A stretch of DNA of 61,418 nt from a virus, in the IMG/VR virus record IMGVR_UViG_3300034110_000167, positions 1 through 61,418 of that record; one strand, given 5' to 3'. Below, in pieces: positions 8,816 to 17,042 of this stretch. The translations under genes were made by a program, and so were the position numbers. The notes beneath the pieces were generated by a model. It had not been told where the DNA came from, ran no database searches, and saw only the letters and a list, made by a program, of their open reading frames with translations. How positions within the stretch are numbered: the first letter of the stretch is position 1; each line of letters opens with the position of its first letter.

Positions 8816-9384
8816 GTAAAGTCGCCCTCTCCGGCAACGCCAGCGGCACAGGCACGTTCACAATAGCCAGCCCAAACGGCAACACTGACCGAACACTGAC
8901 GCTGCCAGACAACACTGGCACAATATTGACCACTGCAACAGCGGGTGTGCCTGTGAATGGCCCTGCGTTTGCGGCAACGCCCACCACAGGGCAAAGCGTG
9001 TCTGCTTCTACGTGGACAAAAGTTGTGTATGGAACTGAAGCGTTTGACACCAACTCAAACTACGACACTTCGCTATCCCGCTTTACCCCGACTGTTGCGG
9101 GCTATTACCAAATTTCAGGCACTATCTACATTTCTGCCGGTGTTCTTGGTGCTATTGCCGCAGTATATAAAAACGGCTCCATTTCACTTATCGGCACAGA
9201 TATACGATCGGTAAGCACTGGTTACACAACCGTATATGGATCACAAGTCACTGACCTTGTTTACATGAACGGTTCGACAGACTATGTTGAAATTTACACT
9301 TTTATGTCGGCAGCAACACTTGCAAGTGGCGCTACGGGTCTAACTTGCAAATTCTCTGGTTTCCTTGCACGGAGCGCAACATGA
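8812..9384 (+). CDS. Fibre-tip protein with C1q/TNF-like domain
   Basis: This 190-aa protein overlaps the previous stop by ATGA. The N-terminus (MSKVALSGNASGTGTFTIAS, then NTDRTLTLPDNTGTIL) is a motif often seen joining phage fibre modules. The C-terminal 130 residues have the pattern of a C1q/TNF-like jelly roll: FTPTVAGYYQISGTIYI, then AAVYKNGS, DLVYMNGSTDYVEIY and a closing hydrophobic strand. Such domains form trimers at fibre tips and bind cell-surface sugars or proteins. It is probably a receptor-binding component of the foreign-looking GC-richer block. Confidence 0.75.
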   Translation: MSKVALSGNASGTGTFTIASPNGNTDRTLTLPDNTGTILTTATAGVPVNGPAFAATPTTGQSVSASTWTKVVYGTEAFDTNSNYDTSLSRFTPTVAGYYQISGTIYISAGVLGAIAAVYKNGSISLIGTDIRSVSTGYTTVYGSQVTDLVYMNGSTDYVEIYTFMSAATLASGATGLTCKFSGFLARSAT

Positions 9385-9542
9385 CCTTGTACGAAAAAAT
9401 CAAAGCCCTGTACCCTGAACTTACAGACCGTGACTTCATGACCGTCATCCGCTTGCAGAACGACAGTAATGGGGTGGGTGATTACATTGCTGCGTGGGAT
9501 CACCCCACACTGGCACGACCAACTGAACAGGAACTTACATGA
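9381..9542 (+). CDS. Small fibre-module protein, 53 aa
   Basis: The ATG at 9381 overlaps the previous stop (ATGA), and the stop at 9542 overlaps the next start in the same way, so this is a coupled gene in the fibre cassette. The sequence (MTLYEKIKALYPELTDRDFM, ending in PTLARPTEQELT) resembles small proteins that often accompany phage fibre genes. No biochemical function is known to me. A fibre chaperone or connector is possible. Confidence 0.7.
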   Translation: MTLYEKIKALYPELTDRDFMTVIRLQNDSNGVGDYIAAWDHPTLARPTEQELT

Positions 9543-10570
9543 GTAATTTAAAAGTAAATTCAATTAACGATGCTAACGGCGGCAACACAGCCAAGCTGTA
9601 TGGCGTATCCATGCGTGACGGCGGGACTGGTTGGGTCAACCGCATCATCAACGGGGATATGCAAGTCGCTCAGAGGGGCAATTTGATTTTGTCTGCCAAC
9701 GGCACAACCTTCGGTGGACCGGACAGATTCTTTTTGACTGTTGGAGGGTTCTCTACTGTTAGCGTGATTGCTCTACAGGCTGGCGCGGTCTTTCCCGGAT
9801 CGGCATACTGCTACCAAATTGGTAACTTGCTAACAACCGGTGGACCAGGAACTGTTACTGTAACTCAACGGATTGAGTCTGCAAACAGCTACGACCTGAA
9901 CTCTCAGCCTGTGACAATCACACTAAAGGTACTGCAACAAACTGGCGCATCTGTAAACGCACAGATTGTTTTGCGAAAGCCAAGCACCAAAGACAACTTT
10001 GCAAGTGTGTCATTGGTCGCCAACTCAAGTCTTATACCTGTTCCGGACTCGACCATTACAACCCTGACGTTCACAACAACGCTCGGTGCGTCGGATGCCT
10101 CAAACGGATTGCAGGTAGAACTGTATTTCCCAACAATGCCCGCTACTGCCAGCAAGCAAATTTATATCGGTCAGTGGCAACTCGAAGCTGGCAGCGTTGC
10201 AACCCCGTTTGAGCGCAGGGATTATGGGCGTGAGCTGATGATGTGCCAGCGGTATTTACCTGCATGGAGTGGCTCAGGGCCAATATCTTCAGGTTGGTGC
10301 GCTGGAAGCACGTCTGCTTTTGCTGAAATCGCTTTGCCAGTTGCTCCTCGCGTAGCGCCAACAGGTATTACGGTTTCAAGTGCCTCACATTTTGCCGTTT
10401 ACAACAGCGGTGCAGGGAGTGTTACTTGTACTTCGGTGATATTTAACCAAGGATCATTGTCTTCTTTGCGGTTAAATGTGGGCGTTGCATCAGGGCTTGT
10501 TGCTGGAAATGGAACGGGGTTTGTGGGTGCTGGTGCAGCGCAGCTTCTTGCTACAGGATGTGAACTATGA
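9539..10570 (+). CDS. Tail fibre protein with carbohydrate-binding C-terminus
   Basis: The 343-aa protein has the familiar layout of many phage fibre proteins. It has an N-terminal GWVNRIINGDMQVAQRG (about residues 31-47), a jelly-roll-like middle, and the conserved QLEAGSVATPFERRDYGREL followed by MMCQRYLP (about 209-240). Proteins with this signature are taken to be receptor-binding fibres. The C-terminal about 100 residues are the likely variable tip. It is coupled to both neighbours by 4-base overlaps and shares their GC-richer composition. Confidence 0.8.
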   Translation: MSNLKVNSINDANGGNTAKLYGVSMRDGGTGWVNRIINGDMQVAQRGNLILSANGTTFGGPDRFFLTVGGFSTVSVIALQAGAVFPGSAYCYQIGNLLTTGGPGTVTVTQRIESANSYDLNSQPVTITLKVLQQTGASVNAQIVLRKPSTKDNFASVSLVANSSLIPVPDSTITTLTFTTTLGASDASNGLQVELYFPTMPATASKQIYIGQWQLEAGSVATPFERRDYGRELMMCQRYLPAWSGSGPISSGWCAGSTSAFAEIALPVAPRVAPTGITVSSASHFAVYNSGAGSVTCTSVIFNQGSLSSLRLNVGVASGLVAGNGTGFVGAGAAQLLATGCEL

Positions 10571-10743
10571 ACGAGCCAATCTGGAAACTGATGCCTTTGC
10601 AGCCAATGCAAACAACGCAAGTCGTATGGCGGGAATGGCCTGATGGCCGACAAGAGTCATGCCTTGTGACTGCCCCTGAATATTTGAAATGGCTGGACGA
10701 AGGGAATACACCTTTACCACCTGACACTGACCAAGAAAGGTAA
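10567..10743 (+). CDS. Small Trp-rich fibre-cassette protein, 58 aa
   Basis: Starting with the ATGA overlap at 10567, the frame reads MNEPIWKLMPLQP and ends DTDQER at a TAA 2 bases before the holin gene. It has four Trp residues and resembles the short proteins that follow fibre genes and may assist their assembly. Both ends fit neighbouring genes exactly, which supports it as real despite its size. Confidence 0.68.
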   Translation: MNEPIWKLMPLQPMQTTQVVWREWPDGRQESCLVTAPEYLKWLDEGNTPLPPDTDQER

Positions 10744-10745
10744 CC

Positions 10746-10940
10746 ATGTCAACAGCACTACAACACACTACCGAAACGGGGGTATCTATGGCAACTAAAG
10801 CTGCCGCTCCCGTAACCGTTTCCCTAGCCACTGTTGCTGGCTACCAAGTATCTGAAATTCTTTTATGGTGTACTCTTATATATACCGTACTTATGATTTG
10901 TCATAAGCTATATTCTATTTATAAGGATGTTACTAAATGA
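10746..10940 (+). CDS. Holin-like protein, one transmembrane segment
   Basis: The 64-aa product has one strong membrane segment (about residues 36-53, SEILLWCTLIYTVLMICH) and a short basic tail (KLYSIYKDVTK). It lies immediately upstream of the endolysin with a 4-base overlap. Size and topology fit small single-span holins such as T7 gp17.5. A second in-frame ATG at codon 15 could give a shorter product, a dual-start arrangement known in holins. A second membrane protein follows the endolysin, so either could be the holin and the other an auxiliary or antiholin. Confidence 0.68.
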   Translation: MSTALQHTTETGVSMATKAAAPVTVSLATVAGYQVSEILLWCTLIYTVLMICHKLYSIYKDVTK

Positions 10941-11320
10941 CTTTTTATTTTAGTCAAAGAAGTAAAGATAAATTAGCTACTACTCATGAAAAACTACAAA
11001 CATTATTTAACACAGCTATTACTAATAGCCCATTTGACTTTGGTATTACCCAAGGCATTCGTACCAAAGAAGAACAACAGAAATTATTTAATGAGGGTAA
11101 ATCTCAAACATTAAATAGCAGACATCTTACGGGTAAAGCCGTGGATATTGCTGTGTTTGTTAATGGTAAATTAACTTGGGAATTTGATAAGTATAAACAA
11201 GTAGCTGATCATATTAAGCAGGTAGCTACCAAACTTAATATACCTATTGTTTGGGGTGGGGACTGGAAGTCTTTTAAAGACGGCCCTCATTTCGAACTCA
11301 ATAAAAAGGAATACCCATGA
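10937..11320 (+). CDS. Endolysin, M15-type L-Ala-D-Glu peptidase
   Basis: The 127-aa protein matches the M15C peptidase family that includes T5 endolysin. The zinc-binding signature is SRHLTGKAVDIA, with His63 and Asp70, and the third ligand His118 lies in DGPHFEL near the C-terminus. Such enzymes cut the peptide stem of peptidoglycan. There is no signal peptide, so release needs the neighbouring holins. It overlaps both neighbours by 4 bases in a compact lysis cassette. Confidence 0.92.
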   Translation: MTFYFSQRSKDKLATTHEKLQTLFNTAITNSPFDFGITQGIRTKEEQQKLFNEGKSQTLNSRHLTGKAVDIAVFVNGKLTWEFDKYKQVADHIKQVATKLNIPIVWGGDWKSFKDGPHFELNKKEYP

Positions 11321-11724
11321 TAGCAGATGCATTACTAGGTTTTGGTGGAAAACTTCTAGATAAGTTTTTCCCAGACCCTATTCAAAAAGCAGAGGCACAA
11401 ACCAAGTTAATTGAATTAGCTCAATCAGGTGAATTAGCTAAGATGGCTAATGATACTGATCTATACAAAACAGAACAAAATAACTTAACAGCCAGACTTC
11501 AAGCAGATACTGCTACAGACAGCTGGTTGCCTAAGAACATTCGCCCACTTACCTTAGTCTATATTTTAGTCGCATATTTGTTACTTGCTATCCTAGATGC
11601 GAGTGTTTTAGACATTGCTGATTCATTTGTAGAATTATTAGGTCAATGGGGTATGTTAGTCATGAGCTTCTATTTTGGTGGTCGTACATTAGAAAAAATA
11701 ATGGATATGAAAAACCGGAAGTAA
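11317..11724 (+). CDS. Holin of the 3TM type
   Basis: The 135-aa protein has an amphipathic N-terminal segment (GFGGKLLDKFFPDP), a charged middle (about residues 22-65), and two strong hydrophobic spans near the C-terminus (about 76-95 and 108-122). It carries the WLPKNIRPLTLVYI motif typical of the Holin_3TMs family. With the upstream one-span protein it gives a lysis cassette of two membrane proteins flanking the endolysin. The stop codon is followed directly by a promoter repeat. Confidence 0.8.
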   Translation: MIADALLGFGGKLLDKFFPDPIQKAEAQTKLIELAQSGELAKMANDTDLYKTEQNNLTARLQADTATDSWLPKNIRPLTLVYILVAYLLLAILDASVLDIADSFVELLGQWGMLVMSFYFGGRTLEKIMDMKNRK

Positions 11725-11742
11725 CCGGTACCTAATAGGAAC
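11724..11742 (+). promoter_or_regulatory. Phage promoter repeat, plus orientation
   Basis: The sequence ACCGGTACCTAATAGGAAC fits the consensus GCCGGTACCTAATAGGAA. It lies at the end of the holin gene and 5 bases before the next ATG. A small hairpin (ACCGG/CCGGT) immediately precedes and overlaps it. The orientation matches the plus-strand genes that follow (conserved protein, phoH, tail genes). Confidence 0.65.
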
Positions 11743-11746
11743 TAAA

Positions 11747-12019
11747 ATGATAGAATATATGGGTGAAAAGTTTGAGGGTTACAACAAACCTAAACGTACT
11801 CCTAATCACCCTACCAAGTCACATGTAGTACTTGTCAAAGAAAATGGCAAAGAAAAGATGATTCGGTTTGGTGAGCAAGGTACACAAGGAAGCCCCAAGA
11901 AAGAAGGTGAGTCTGAATCATACCGTAAACGAAGAGAATCTTTTAAAGCACGGCATGCAGCAGATATTGCTAAGGGTCCATTAAGCGCAGCTTATTGGGC
12001 AAATAAAGTCAAGTGGTAA
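11747..12019 (+). CDS. Small conserved phage protein, 90 aa
   Basis: The basic protein carries a motif I recognise from many marine and freshwater phages: KEKMIRFGEQGTQG, then SYRKRRESFKARHA and SAAYWANKVKW at the very end. The conserved Arg, His and Trp suggest nucleic-acid binding, but the function is unknown to me. It precedes phoH and follows a promoter repeat. Confidence 0.75.
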   Translation: MIEYMGEKFEGYNKPKRTPNHPTKSHVVLVKENGKEKMIRFGEQGTQGSPKKEGESESYRKRRESFKARHAADIAKGPLSAAYWANKVKW

Positions 12020-12030
12020 TAAGGACTTAA

Positions 12031-12714
12031 ATGAAAAGAGTACATAAGCAGCGTAATGAACGTATTCAACGTGATGAGCGTTCATTTCATATTCAACCTA
12101 AAACGGAAAATCAACGGTTACTACTAGATGCTATCCATGAATTTCCTATTACCGTCACTCTAGGCGCTGCTGGTGTCGGTAAAACTTATTGTGCTGCTTC
12201 TAAAGTAGCTCAACTATATTTAACAGGTAAGTATGATCATATTATTCTTACCCGGAGTAACGTACCAACCGGAAGATCTTTAGGTTTCTTTCCCGGTGAT
12301 ATTAATGAAAAACTAACGCCTTGGCTATTACCATTAATTAGCGTAATTCAAAAACAATTAGGTAAAACTAAATATGACTATATCTTAGAAAAAGATATTT
12401 TACAATTACAGCCTCTTGAGACTATCAGAGGTCGATCATTTGAGAATTCTTTAGTTCTAGTTGATGAATGTCAAAACCTTACAATAGAAGAATTAAAAGC
12501 AATAACAACTCGATTAGGTGAAAACTCTAAGATGATTCTTATGGGTGATGCTTCTCAATCGGATATTGACAATGGATCGAACATTATTAAATTTTGTAAA
12601 ATATGTGAAAAGCATAATATTGAAATTCCTATTGTACGTTTTACAGTAGATGATATTGTAAGATCAGATATTGTCGGGCAATTAGTAAGAGCCTTTATCA
12701 AAGAAAAATTATAA
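12031..12714 (+). CDS. phoH: PhoH-like ATPase
   Basis: The 227-aa P-loop protein has Walker A at residues 45-52 (GAAGVGKT), the PhoH-type Walker B with Asp145-Glu146 (LVLVDECQN), and a GDASQSD motif downstream. PhoH-like proteins are common in phages of aquatic bacteria. They are ATPases linked to phosphate starvation or RNA metabolism, and their role in infection is not settled. Its place in the late plus-strand block after a promoter repeat is unusual for a metabolic gene. Confidence 0.92.
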   Translation: MKRVHKQRNERIQRDERSFHIQPKTENQRLLLDAIHEFPITVTLGAAGVGKTYCAASKVAQLYLTGKYDHIILTRSNVPTGRSLGFFPGDINEKLTPWLLPLISVIQKQLGKTKYDYILEKDILQLQPLETIRGRSFENSLVLVDECQNLTIEELKAITTRLGENSKMILMGDASQSDIDNGSNIIKFCKICEKHNIEIPIVRFTVDDIVRSDIVGQLVRAFIKEKL

Positions 12715-12722
12715 GGAATAAT

Positions 12723-14246
12723 ATGCCACAAGTTAATCAATTAGGTAGTGGTGGTCTTAACAAAGATGTCTCACCGCTTTTACTACCACCAAACACATTT
12801 ACCGATGTGTTAAACGTAAGATTCCGTAATGAATCCGTAGAAACAATTACTGGTGAAGTATTTGGTCGAACACTACCTGTTGCAGCTAACTTTGGCATTC
12901 ACTGGAGACGACCTGATCAAGGGTATAATATCTTTGCCCGTGATGGTTTTATCTACAGAGTAGACTCTGCAGGTAATATCTCAAATATGTTTAGCTCTAA
13001 TGACTCAGTATATAGTAACAGTGATTGGCAAGCCACAACTTTTAACGGTGGGTTTGCTATCATCATGAATAACGGTAAGACAACCCCTTTATATTGTTTA
13101 TATGGTTCTGCAACAGCTCAAAATACATTCCAACCATTACCTAACTGGAATTATTTAAGTGGTTTAATTATTACAGCTAAGGTAGTCAGATCCTTAAACT
13201 ATTCGCTGGTTGCTGCTAACTTAACTATTAATGATAACAACATTCTGACTTACGCACCTGGAACAATTCGAGTATCAGCACAGTCACCTACAGGTAATGT
13301 ACCTCAAGTATGGCAACCTGGCTTAACAGCAGATACCGCTGATGAATTTGAGTTATCCTCTACATCACCTATCTTAGATATGGCAGAGCTAAGAGGTAAC
13401 ATGTTTGTTTATTCAGAAGACAGTATTTCAATGCTGACTATTGGTGCGCAAACCAACGTAAGACCTTACTCAAAAACTTATGGTATTATGAATACTGATT
13501 GTGTTGTTGAGTTTGATGGTAATCATTTTGTTGTAGATAACAATGATGTGTATGTACATAATGGTTCAGGTAAGATTGACCCTATTCTTGAAGGTAAAAA
13601 TAAAGATTATTTCTTTAGTAATTTAAATAAAGCCGCCACAAATAAAGTACATATTGTTAAAGACAGATACTATAAAGAAATCTGGATTGTATATCCTAAA
13701 GGTATTTCTACTGTTTGCAACGAAGCCTTAATCTTTAATTATAAGAACGGTACATGGACAAAGAGAGCTTTAACTAATATTACATATTCATTTAATGGTC
13801 CTTCTAATTTAAATAATATCTTTCAATATGCTAAAGATTCTGTGTATATGACTACAAATACTACAGCTACTTTAGTTACAAATGATACCTATCAAATGTA
13901 TGATGGTTCTAATATTAGTAATTATTTATCATATGTAGAAAAGAAAAAATTAAATACAGGTGATATTAAAGGTAGTTCATTAATCAGTTCTATTTATACT
14001 GTATTTGATAATGTACCTAGTAATAGTAACATTAATATATACGTTAAAGGTCAAAACAATTATACAGATAACGTTACTTTTACTAATGATGATTTATTTG
14101 TTTTTGAACCTAACAACCAAAAAGCTCAAGGTTATCGTGTAGATCCCAGAGTTAACGGTCGTATTATGAATTTTAAAATTGAATCATCTGGATATTGGCG
14201 ACTTGCTTTATACGACTTTGATGCCAAAGCTTCTGATAGGAGATAA
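12723..14246 (+). CDS. Tail protein, nozzle or stabilisation candidate
   Basis: The 507-aa protein is almost entirely beta-strand and turn sequence. It starts with LGSGGLNKDVSPLLLPPNTF, then DVLNVRFRN, a start typical of podovirus tail-tube nozzle or stabilisation proteins that cap the short tail. Repeated blades with Asn/Asp-Gly turns suggest a beta-propeller. No enzymatic motif is visible. Position after phoH and before fibre-like genes agrees with a tail role, but the exact tail position is inferred. Confidence 0.65.
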   Translation: MPQVNQLGSGGLNKDVSPLLLPPNTFTDVLNVRFRNESVETITGEVFGRTLPVAANFGIHWRRPDQGYNIFARDGFIYRVDSAGNISNMFSSNDSVYSNSDWQATTFNGGFAIIMNNGKTTPLYCLYGSATAQNTFQPLPNWNYLSGLIITAKVVRSLNYSLVAANLTINDNNILTYAPGTIRVSAQSPTGNVPQVWQPGLTADTADEFELSSTSPILDMAELRGNMFVYSEDSISMLTIGAQTNVRPYSKTYGIMNTDCVVEFDGNHFVVDNNDVYVHNGSGKIDPILEGKNKDYFFSNLNKAATNKVHIVKDRYYKEIWIVYPKGISTVCNEALIFNYKNGTWTKRALTNITYSFNGPSNLNNIFQYAKDSVYMTTNTTATLVTNDTYQMYDGSNISNYLSYVEKKKLNTGDIKGSSLISSIYTVFDNVPSNSNINIYVKGQNNYTDNVTFTNDDLFVFEPNNQKAQGYRVDPRVNGRIMNFKIESSGYWRLALYDFDAKASDRR

Positions 14247-14248
14247 TT

Positions 14249-15193
14249 ATGAATGTAATCCCACCATATACAGGTAATCCGGAGCTAGACACCTTCCTAT
14301 ACGACTTAGCTTTAAACGGTAGTGGTGCTGGTTCTACAACAACTAATATCCCTAACACAGGTGCAGGTGACTTAACTGAATATCCTTTCAGGTATATTCA
14401 TATTAAATACGCAGATAGTGGCACAGGTGCTGGTTTATCTAATATCCAGACCTATAAAACTTTCTTTGGTATCTTTAACTCTGAGTCTACAACCGAATCA
14501 ACTAATCCAGCTGACTACACTTGGTATGAAATAGCTAATGGGTTTGGTACTCAGAGGAGTTTGTATTACAAACCTCTTGGTGCAAGATCAATTAAGTTCG
14601 CTGTTGATTTAAATTTACCTGATACTACATGGAAGATTGATCCGGGTATTGCTGTTGACCTTGACGTTATTGTTCCACCACAAACAATTGGAACAAGTGA
14701 ACTGGTAGATGAAGCTATTACTGAACTTAAAATCGCTAATGCGGCCATTACTGCAGCTAAAACGAACGTTGCAGCTTTAGATCAAAGCACTGGTAACTTA
14801 AACCCTGATACGGTATCCGCTGATCAAATCCAAACTAATGCTGTTACGGCAATTAAAATTGAAGCTAACGCTGTCACTGCAGATAAGATTGCTGCAAATG
14901 CTGTTACTGCTAATAAGATTTTTGCTGGAGCTGTTACTGCTGTTAAGATTGCTGCAGATGCTGTTACTGCTGAAAAGATTGATGTAGCTAACCTTTCGGC
15001 TATTAGCGCAAATATGGGTAGTATTACTGCTGGTAATTTAAATATTAATAATAAATTTATTGTTGATGGGTCAGGTAACGCAACGATTAGGAGCGCAACA
15101 ACAGGTGAACGTATGGAAGTTAAAAATAATGTAATTAAAGTATACGATACAAACGGAATTCTTCGCGTAAAAATAGGTGACTTGTCAGCATGA
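14249..15193 (+). CDS. Tail fibre or tail-hub protein with repeat shaft
   Basis: The 314-aa protein has a conserved N-terminal region (MNVIPPYTGNPELDTFLYDL) and a central array of repeats of the form NAVTADKIAA (about residues 195-250). This shaft-like repeat is known from the C-terminal parts of phage tail proteins. It closes with GNLNINNKFIVDGSGNATIR and TNGILRVKIGDLSA. It overlaps the next gene by 4 bases. It is probably a fibre anchored on the tail protein encoded upstream. Confidence 0.75.
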   Translation: MNVIPPYTGNPELDTFLYDLALNGSGAGSTTTNIPNTGAGDLTEYPFRYIHIKYADSGTGAGLSNIQTYKTFFGIFNSESTTESTNPADYTWYEIANGFGTQRSLYYKPLGARSIKFAVDLNLPDTTWKIDPGIAVDLDVIVPPQTIGTSELVDEAITELKIANAAITAAKTNVAALDQSTGNLNPDTVSADQIQTNAVTAIKIEANAVTADKIAANAVTANKIFAGAVTAVKIAADAVTAEKIDVANLSAISANMGSITAGNLNINNKFIVDGSGNATIRSATTGERMEVKNNVIKVYDTNGILRVKIGDLSA

Positions 15194-15495
15194 GCTACGG
15201 TATTGCTGTATATGATACTGTTGGTTCTTTAGTATGGGATTCAGACGGTATCTTAGCTAGATTAGTTGGAGTTGGAACTGTTTCATTTGCAGCTTTTGAA
15301 ATAGCTGTCAAGACTATAACTATAACTGGAATGATTGATAGCGATGAATTAATTGTGTATGCAATAGTACCTGATGCCCCTGCAGTTAGGGTGTATATAA
15401 CACGATCGGGGAATACAGTATCTTTTAACCGCCCCCCTGCAGCTATAGCGCCTTCTGCATCGTCTTATAAAGCTATAGTATTGAGGAGGTCATAA
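15190..15495 (+). CDS. Small tail-associated protein, 101 aa
   Basis: This beta-rich protein begins MSYGIAVYDTVGSLVWDSDG. The same AVYD/CFNQNG-type start is echoed by the next gene, suggesting fibre-tip modules. It is coupled by ATGA to the upstream fibre and shares the last base of its stop with the next start. No function is known. A fibre tip or accessory module is likely from context. Confidence 0.65.
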   Translation: MSYGIAVYDTVGSLVWDSDGILARLVGVGTVSFAAFEIAVKTITITGMIDSDELIVYAIVPDAPAVRVYITRSGNTVSFNRPPAAIAPSASSYKAIVLRRS

Positions 15496-16187
15496 TGTAT
15501 GGGTTAAATTGTTTTAATCAAAATGGGGCTACTATTCTAGATATGGAATTAGCACATACACCTTTAATTGCTTCAGGCTCTGTTGTAGCAATAGGTTGGA
15601 ATTTAACAGATTTTAGCGGTCAATTAGTCAATTGTGGTACCAGCTCCCCTAATACCTTACTGTTTGTAAGAACTAGAAATTCTGAAAATTACTTATCTAT
15701 TGGTCAAATAAATGATTCTAGTTTTAGATTTAAGGCTCCAGCTGGGGCTATTGTAGATTGGAGAATGTACGCAGCTAATGGCACTTCCGATTGGTCTGAG
15801 GATAACACTCATGGTCTTACTGTAAGATCACAATCTAACAATATATTATACACTACAAATAAATATCCACCATATATAAAAGCAATTAACGATATTATAG
15901 TTGACGATAGTACATATACCGGTAACGATAATTCTTTTATAAAAACAGTTAATTATGGAATAACGGCATATGACGGAAACATTCCATTTATAAGCGCACA
16001 CTCTTTAACTTACCGATATGTTGTTTACGGTGGATCAACTCAGGTTGGTTATTGTTTAGCCTCTAAATGGTCAGATACAACTACTTGTTCTTTTTACTGG
16101 AAAAGGTATTATTCAACAGGGTTTAGTGGGATATACCAATCAGCCCCAGTAGGTCAAAGACCTGTAAGCGCATTCATAATAAGGTAA
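15495..16187 (+). CDS. Fibre-tip-like protein, 230 aa
   Basis: The beta-rich protein (MYGLNCFNQNGATILDMEL) has many aromatic and Asn residues (about 120-225), as in receptor-binding tips. The start codon is preceded by GAGGAGGT, a strong ribosome-binding site inside the previous gene. No enzymatic motif is visible. It lies between a fibre gene and a tail-fibre assembly chaperone, which supports adsorption as its role. Confidence 0.68.
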   Translation: MYGLNCFNQNGATILDMELAHTPLIASGSVVAIGWNLTDFSGQLVNCGTSSPNTLLFVRTRNSENYLSIGQINDSSFRFKAPAGAIVDWRMYAANGTSDWSEDNTHGLTVRSQSNNILYTTNKYPPYIKAINDIIVDDSTYTGNDNSFIKTVNYGITAYDGNIPFISAHSLTYRYVVYGGSTQVGYCLASKWSDTTTCSFYWKRYYSTGFSGIYQSAPVGQRPVSAFIIR

Positions 16188-16191
16188 TATA

Positions 16192-16626
16192 ATGAAGTAT
16201 TTTTACATAGATTCTTTTGGTAAAGTGCATAGTTGCGTTGAAACAGGTAGTATCCATGATATACCTACGGATGCTATACTTTGGCCTGATGGTCTAGATT
16301 TTTCTAAAGCGTTAGATTTTTATTATAATGAAGTTACATCTGAGTTTTTTAAAGTAGATATCACAAAACAACCCTCAGAATTTTATAAGTTTAACATAAA
16401 AACTATGGAATGGGAATATCAAAAAGAAATGCACGAAGAGTCCTTGCGTAATACTAGAGACCTTAAACTGCTAGAAGTAGATTCATTAGTTACGAATCCG
16501 CTGAGGTGGCAAGAATTATCTGACCACAAAAAGCTAGAATTTAATATTTATCGTAAACAATTATTAGATGTACCTCAACAATCTGGCTTTCCTACAAATA
16601 TTGTTTGGCCTACACCTCCCCAATAA
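16192..16626 (+). CDS. Tail fibre assembly chaperone (Phage_tail_APC-like)
   Basis: The C-terminal about 60 residues carry the signature of phage tail assembly chaperones: RDLKLLEVDSLV, a Trp and the closing VPQQSGFPTNIVWPTPP. The N-terminal half has fibre-like YFYIDSFGKVHS sequence. Such proteins help fibres trimerise and may stay attached to them. The gene ends 2 bases before the next start. Confidence 0.8.
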   Translation: MKYFYIDSFGKVHSCVETGSIHDIPTDAILWPDGLDFSKALDFYYNEVTSEFFKVDITKQPSEFYKFNIKTMEWEYQKEMHEESLRNTRDLKLLEVDSLVTNPLRWQELSDHKKLEFNIYRKQLLDVPQQSGFPTNIVWPTPPQ

Positions 16627-16628
16627 CT

Positions 16629-17042
16629 ATGCACATCCAACAACTAACCAAAGAACAAACAATAGAAAACTGGCCTACATTATCCCGGTATCTTAAACAA
16701 GTATTACAGCATGGTCAAGGTGAATCTACTCTTACAGATTACTTAACTAAAGTACTTACAAACTACGCTCAGTGTTGGGCTGTGTTAGAGGGTACCGCTA
16801 TTGTGGGTGTTGGATTAACAGAGTTTCTTCAATACTCACAACATAAAACACTTCACATTATTGCTTTCAGTGGTAGTAACTTTGAAGAACAATCTAAAGT
16901 GTTTCCTACAGTAGAAGCATTTGCAAAAGAATCAGGCTGCAAAGCAATTGAACAATGGGGTAGACAAGGTTGGGCGAAAGTCTTACCTCAATACGTTCCC
17001 GGATTTAAGCAAGCCTATGTGGTAATGCGAAAGGATTTATAA
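16629..17042 (+). CDS. GNAT-fold-like internal or assembly protein, 137 aa
   Basis: I chose the ATG at 16629 (MHIQQLTKEQ), 2 bases after the previous stop, because an earlier in-frame start would lie inside the preceding gene. The pattern AQCWAVLEGTAIVGVGLTEF, KTLHIIAFSG and VEAFAKESGCKAIE resembles an acetyltransferase fold without an obvious acetyl-CoA loop. T7 gp13, needed for virion assembly and encoded at a similar place, has this fold, so an equivalent role is plausible. That equivalence is inference. Confidence 0.6.
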   Translation: MHIQQLTKEQTIENWPTLSRYLKQVLQHGQGESTLTDYLTKVLTNYAQCWAVLEGTAIVGVGLTEFLQYSQHKTLHIIAFSGSNFEEQSKVFPTVEAFAKESGCKAIEQWGRQGWAKVLPQYVPGFKQAYVVMRKDL

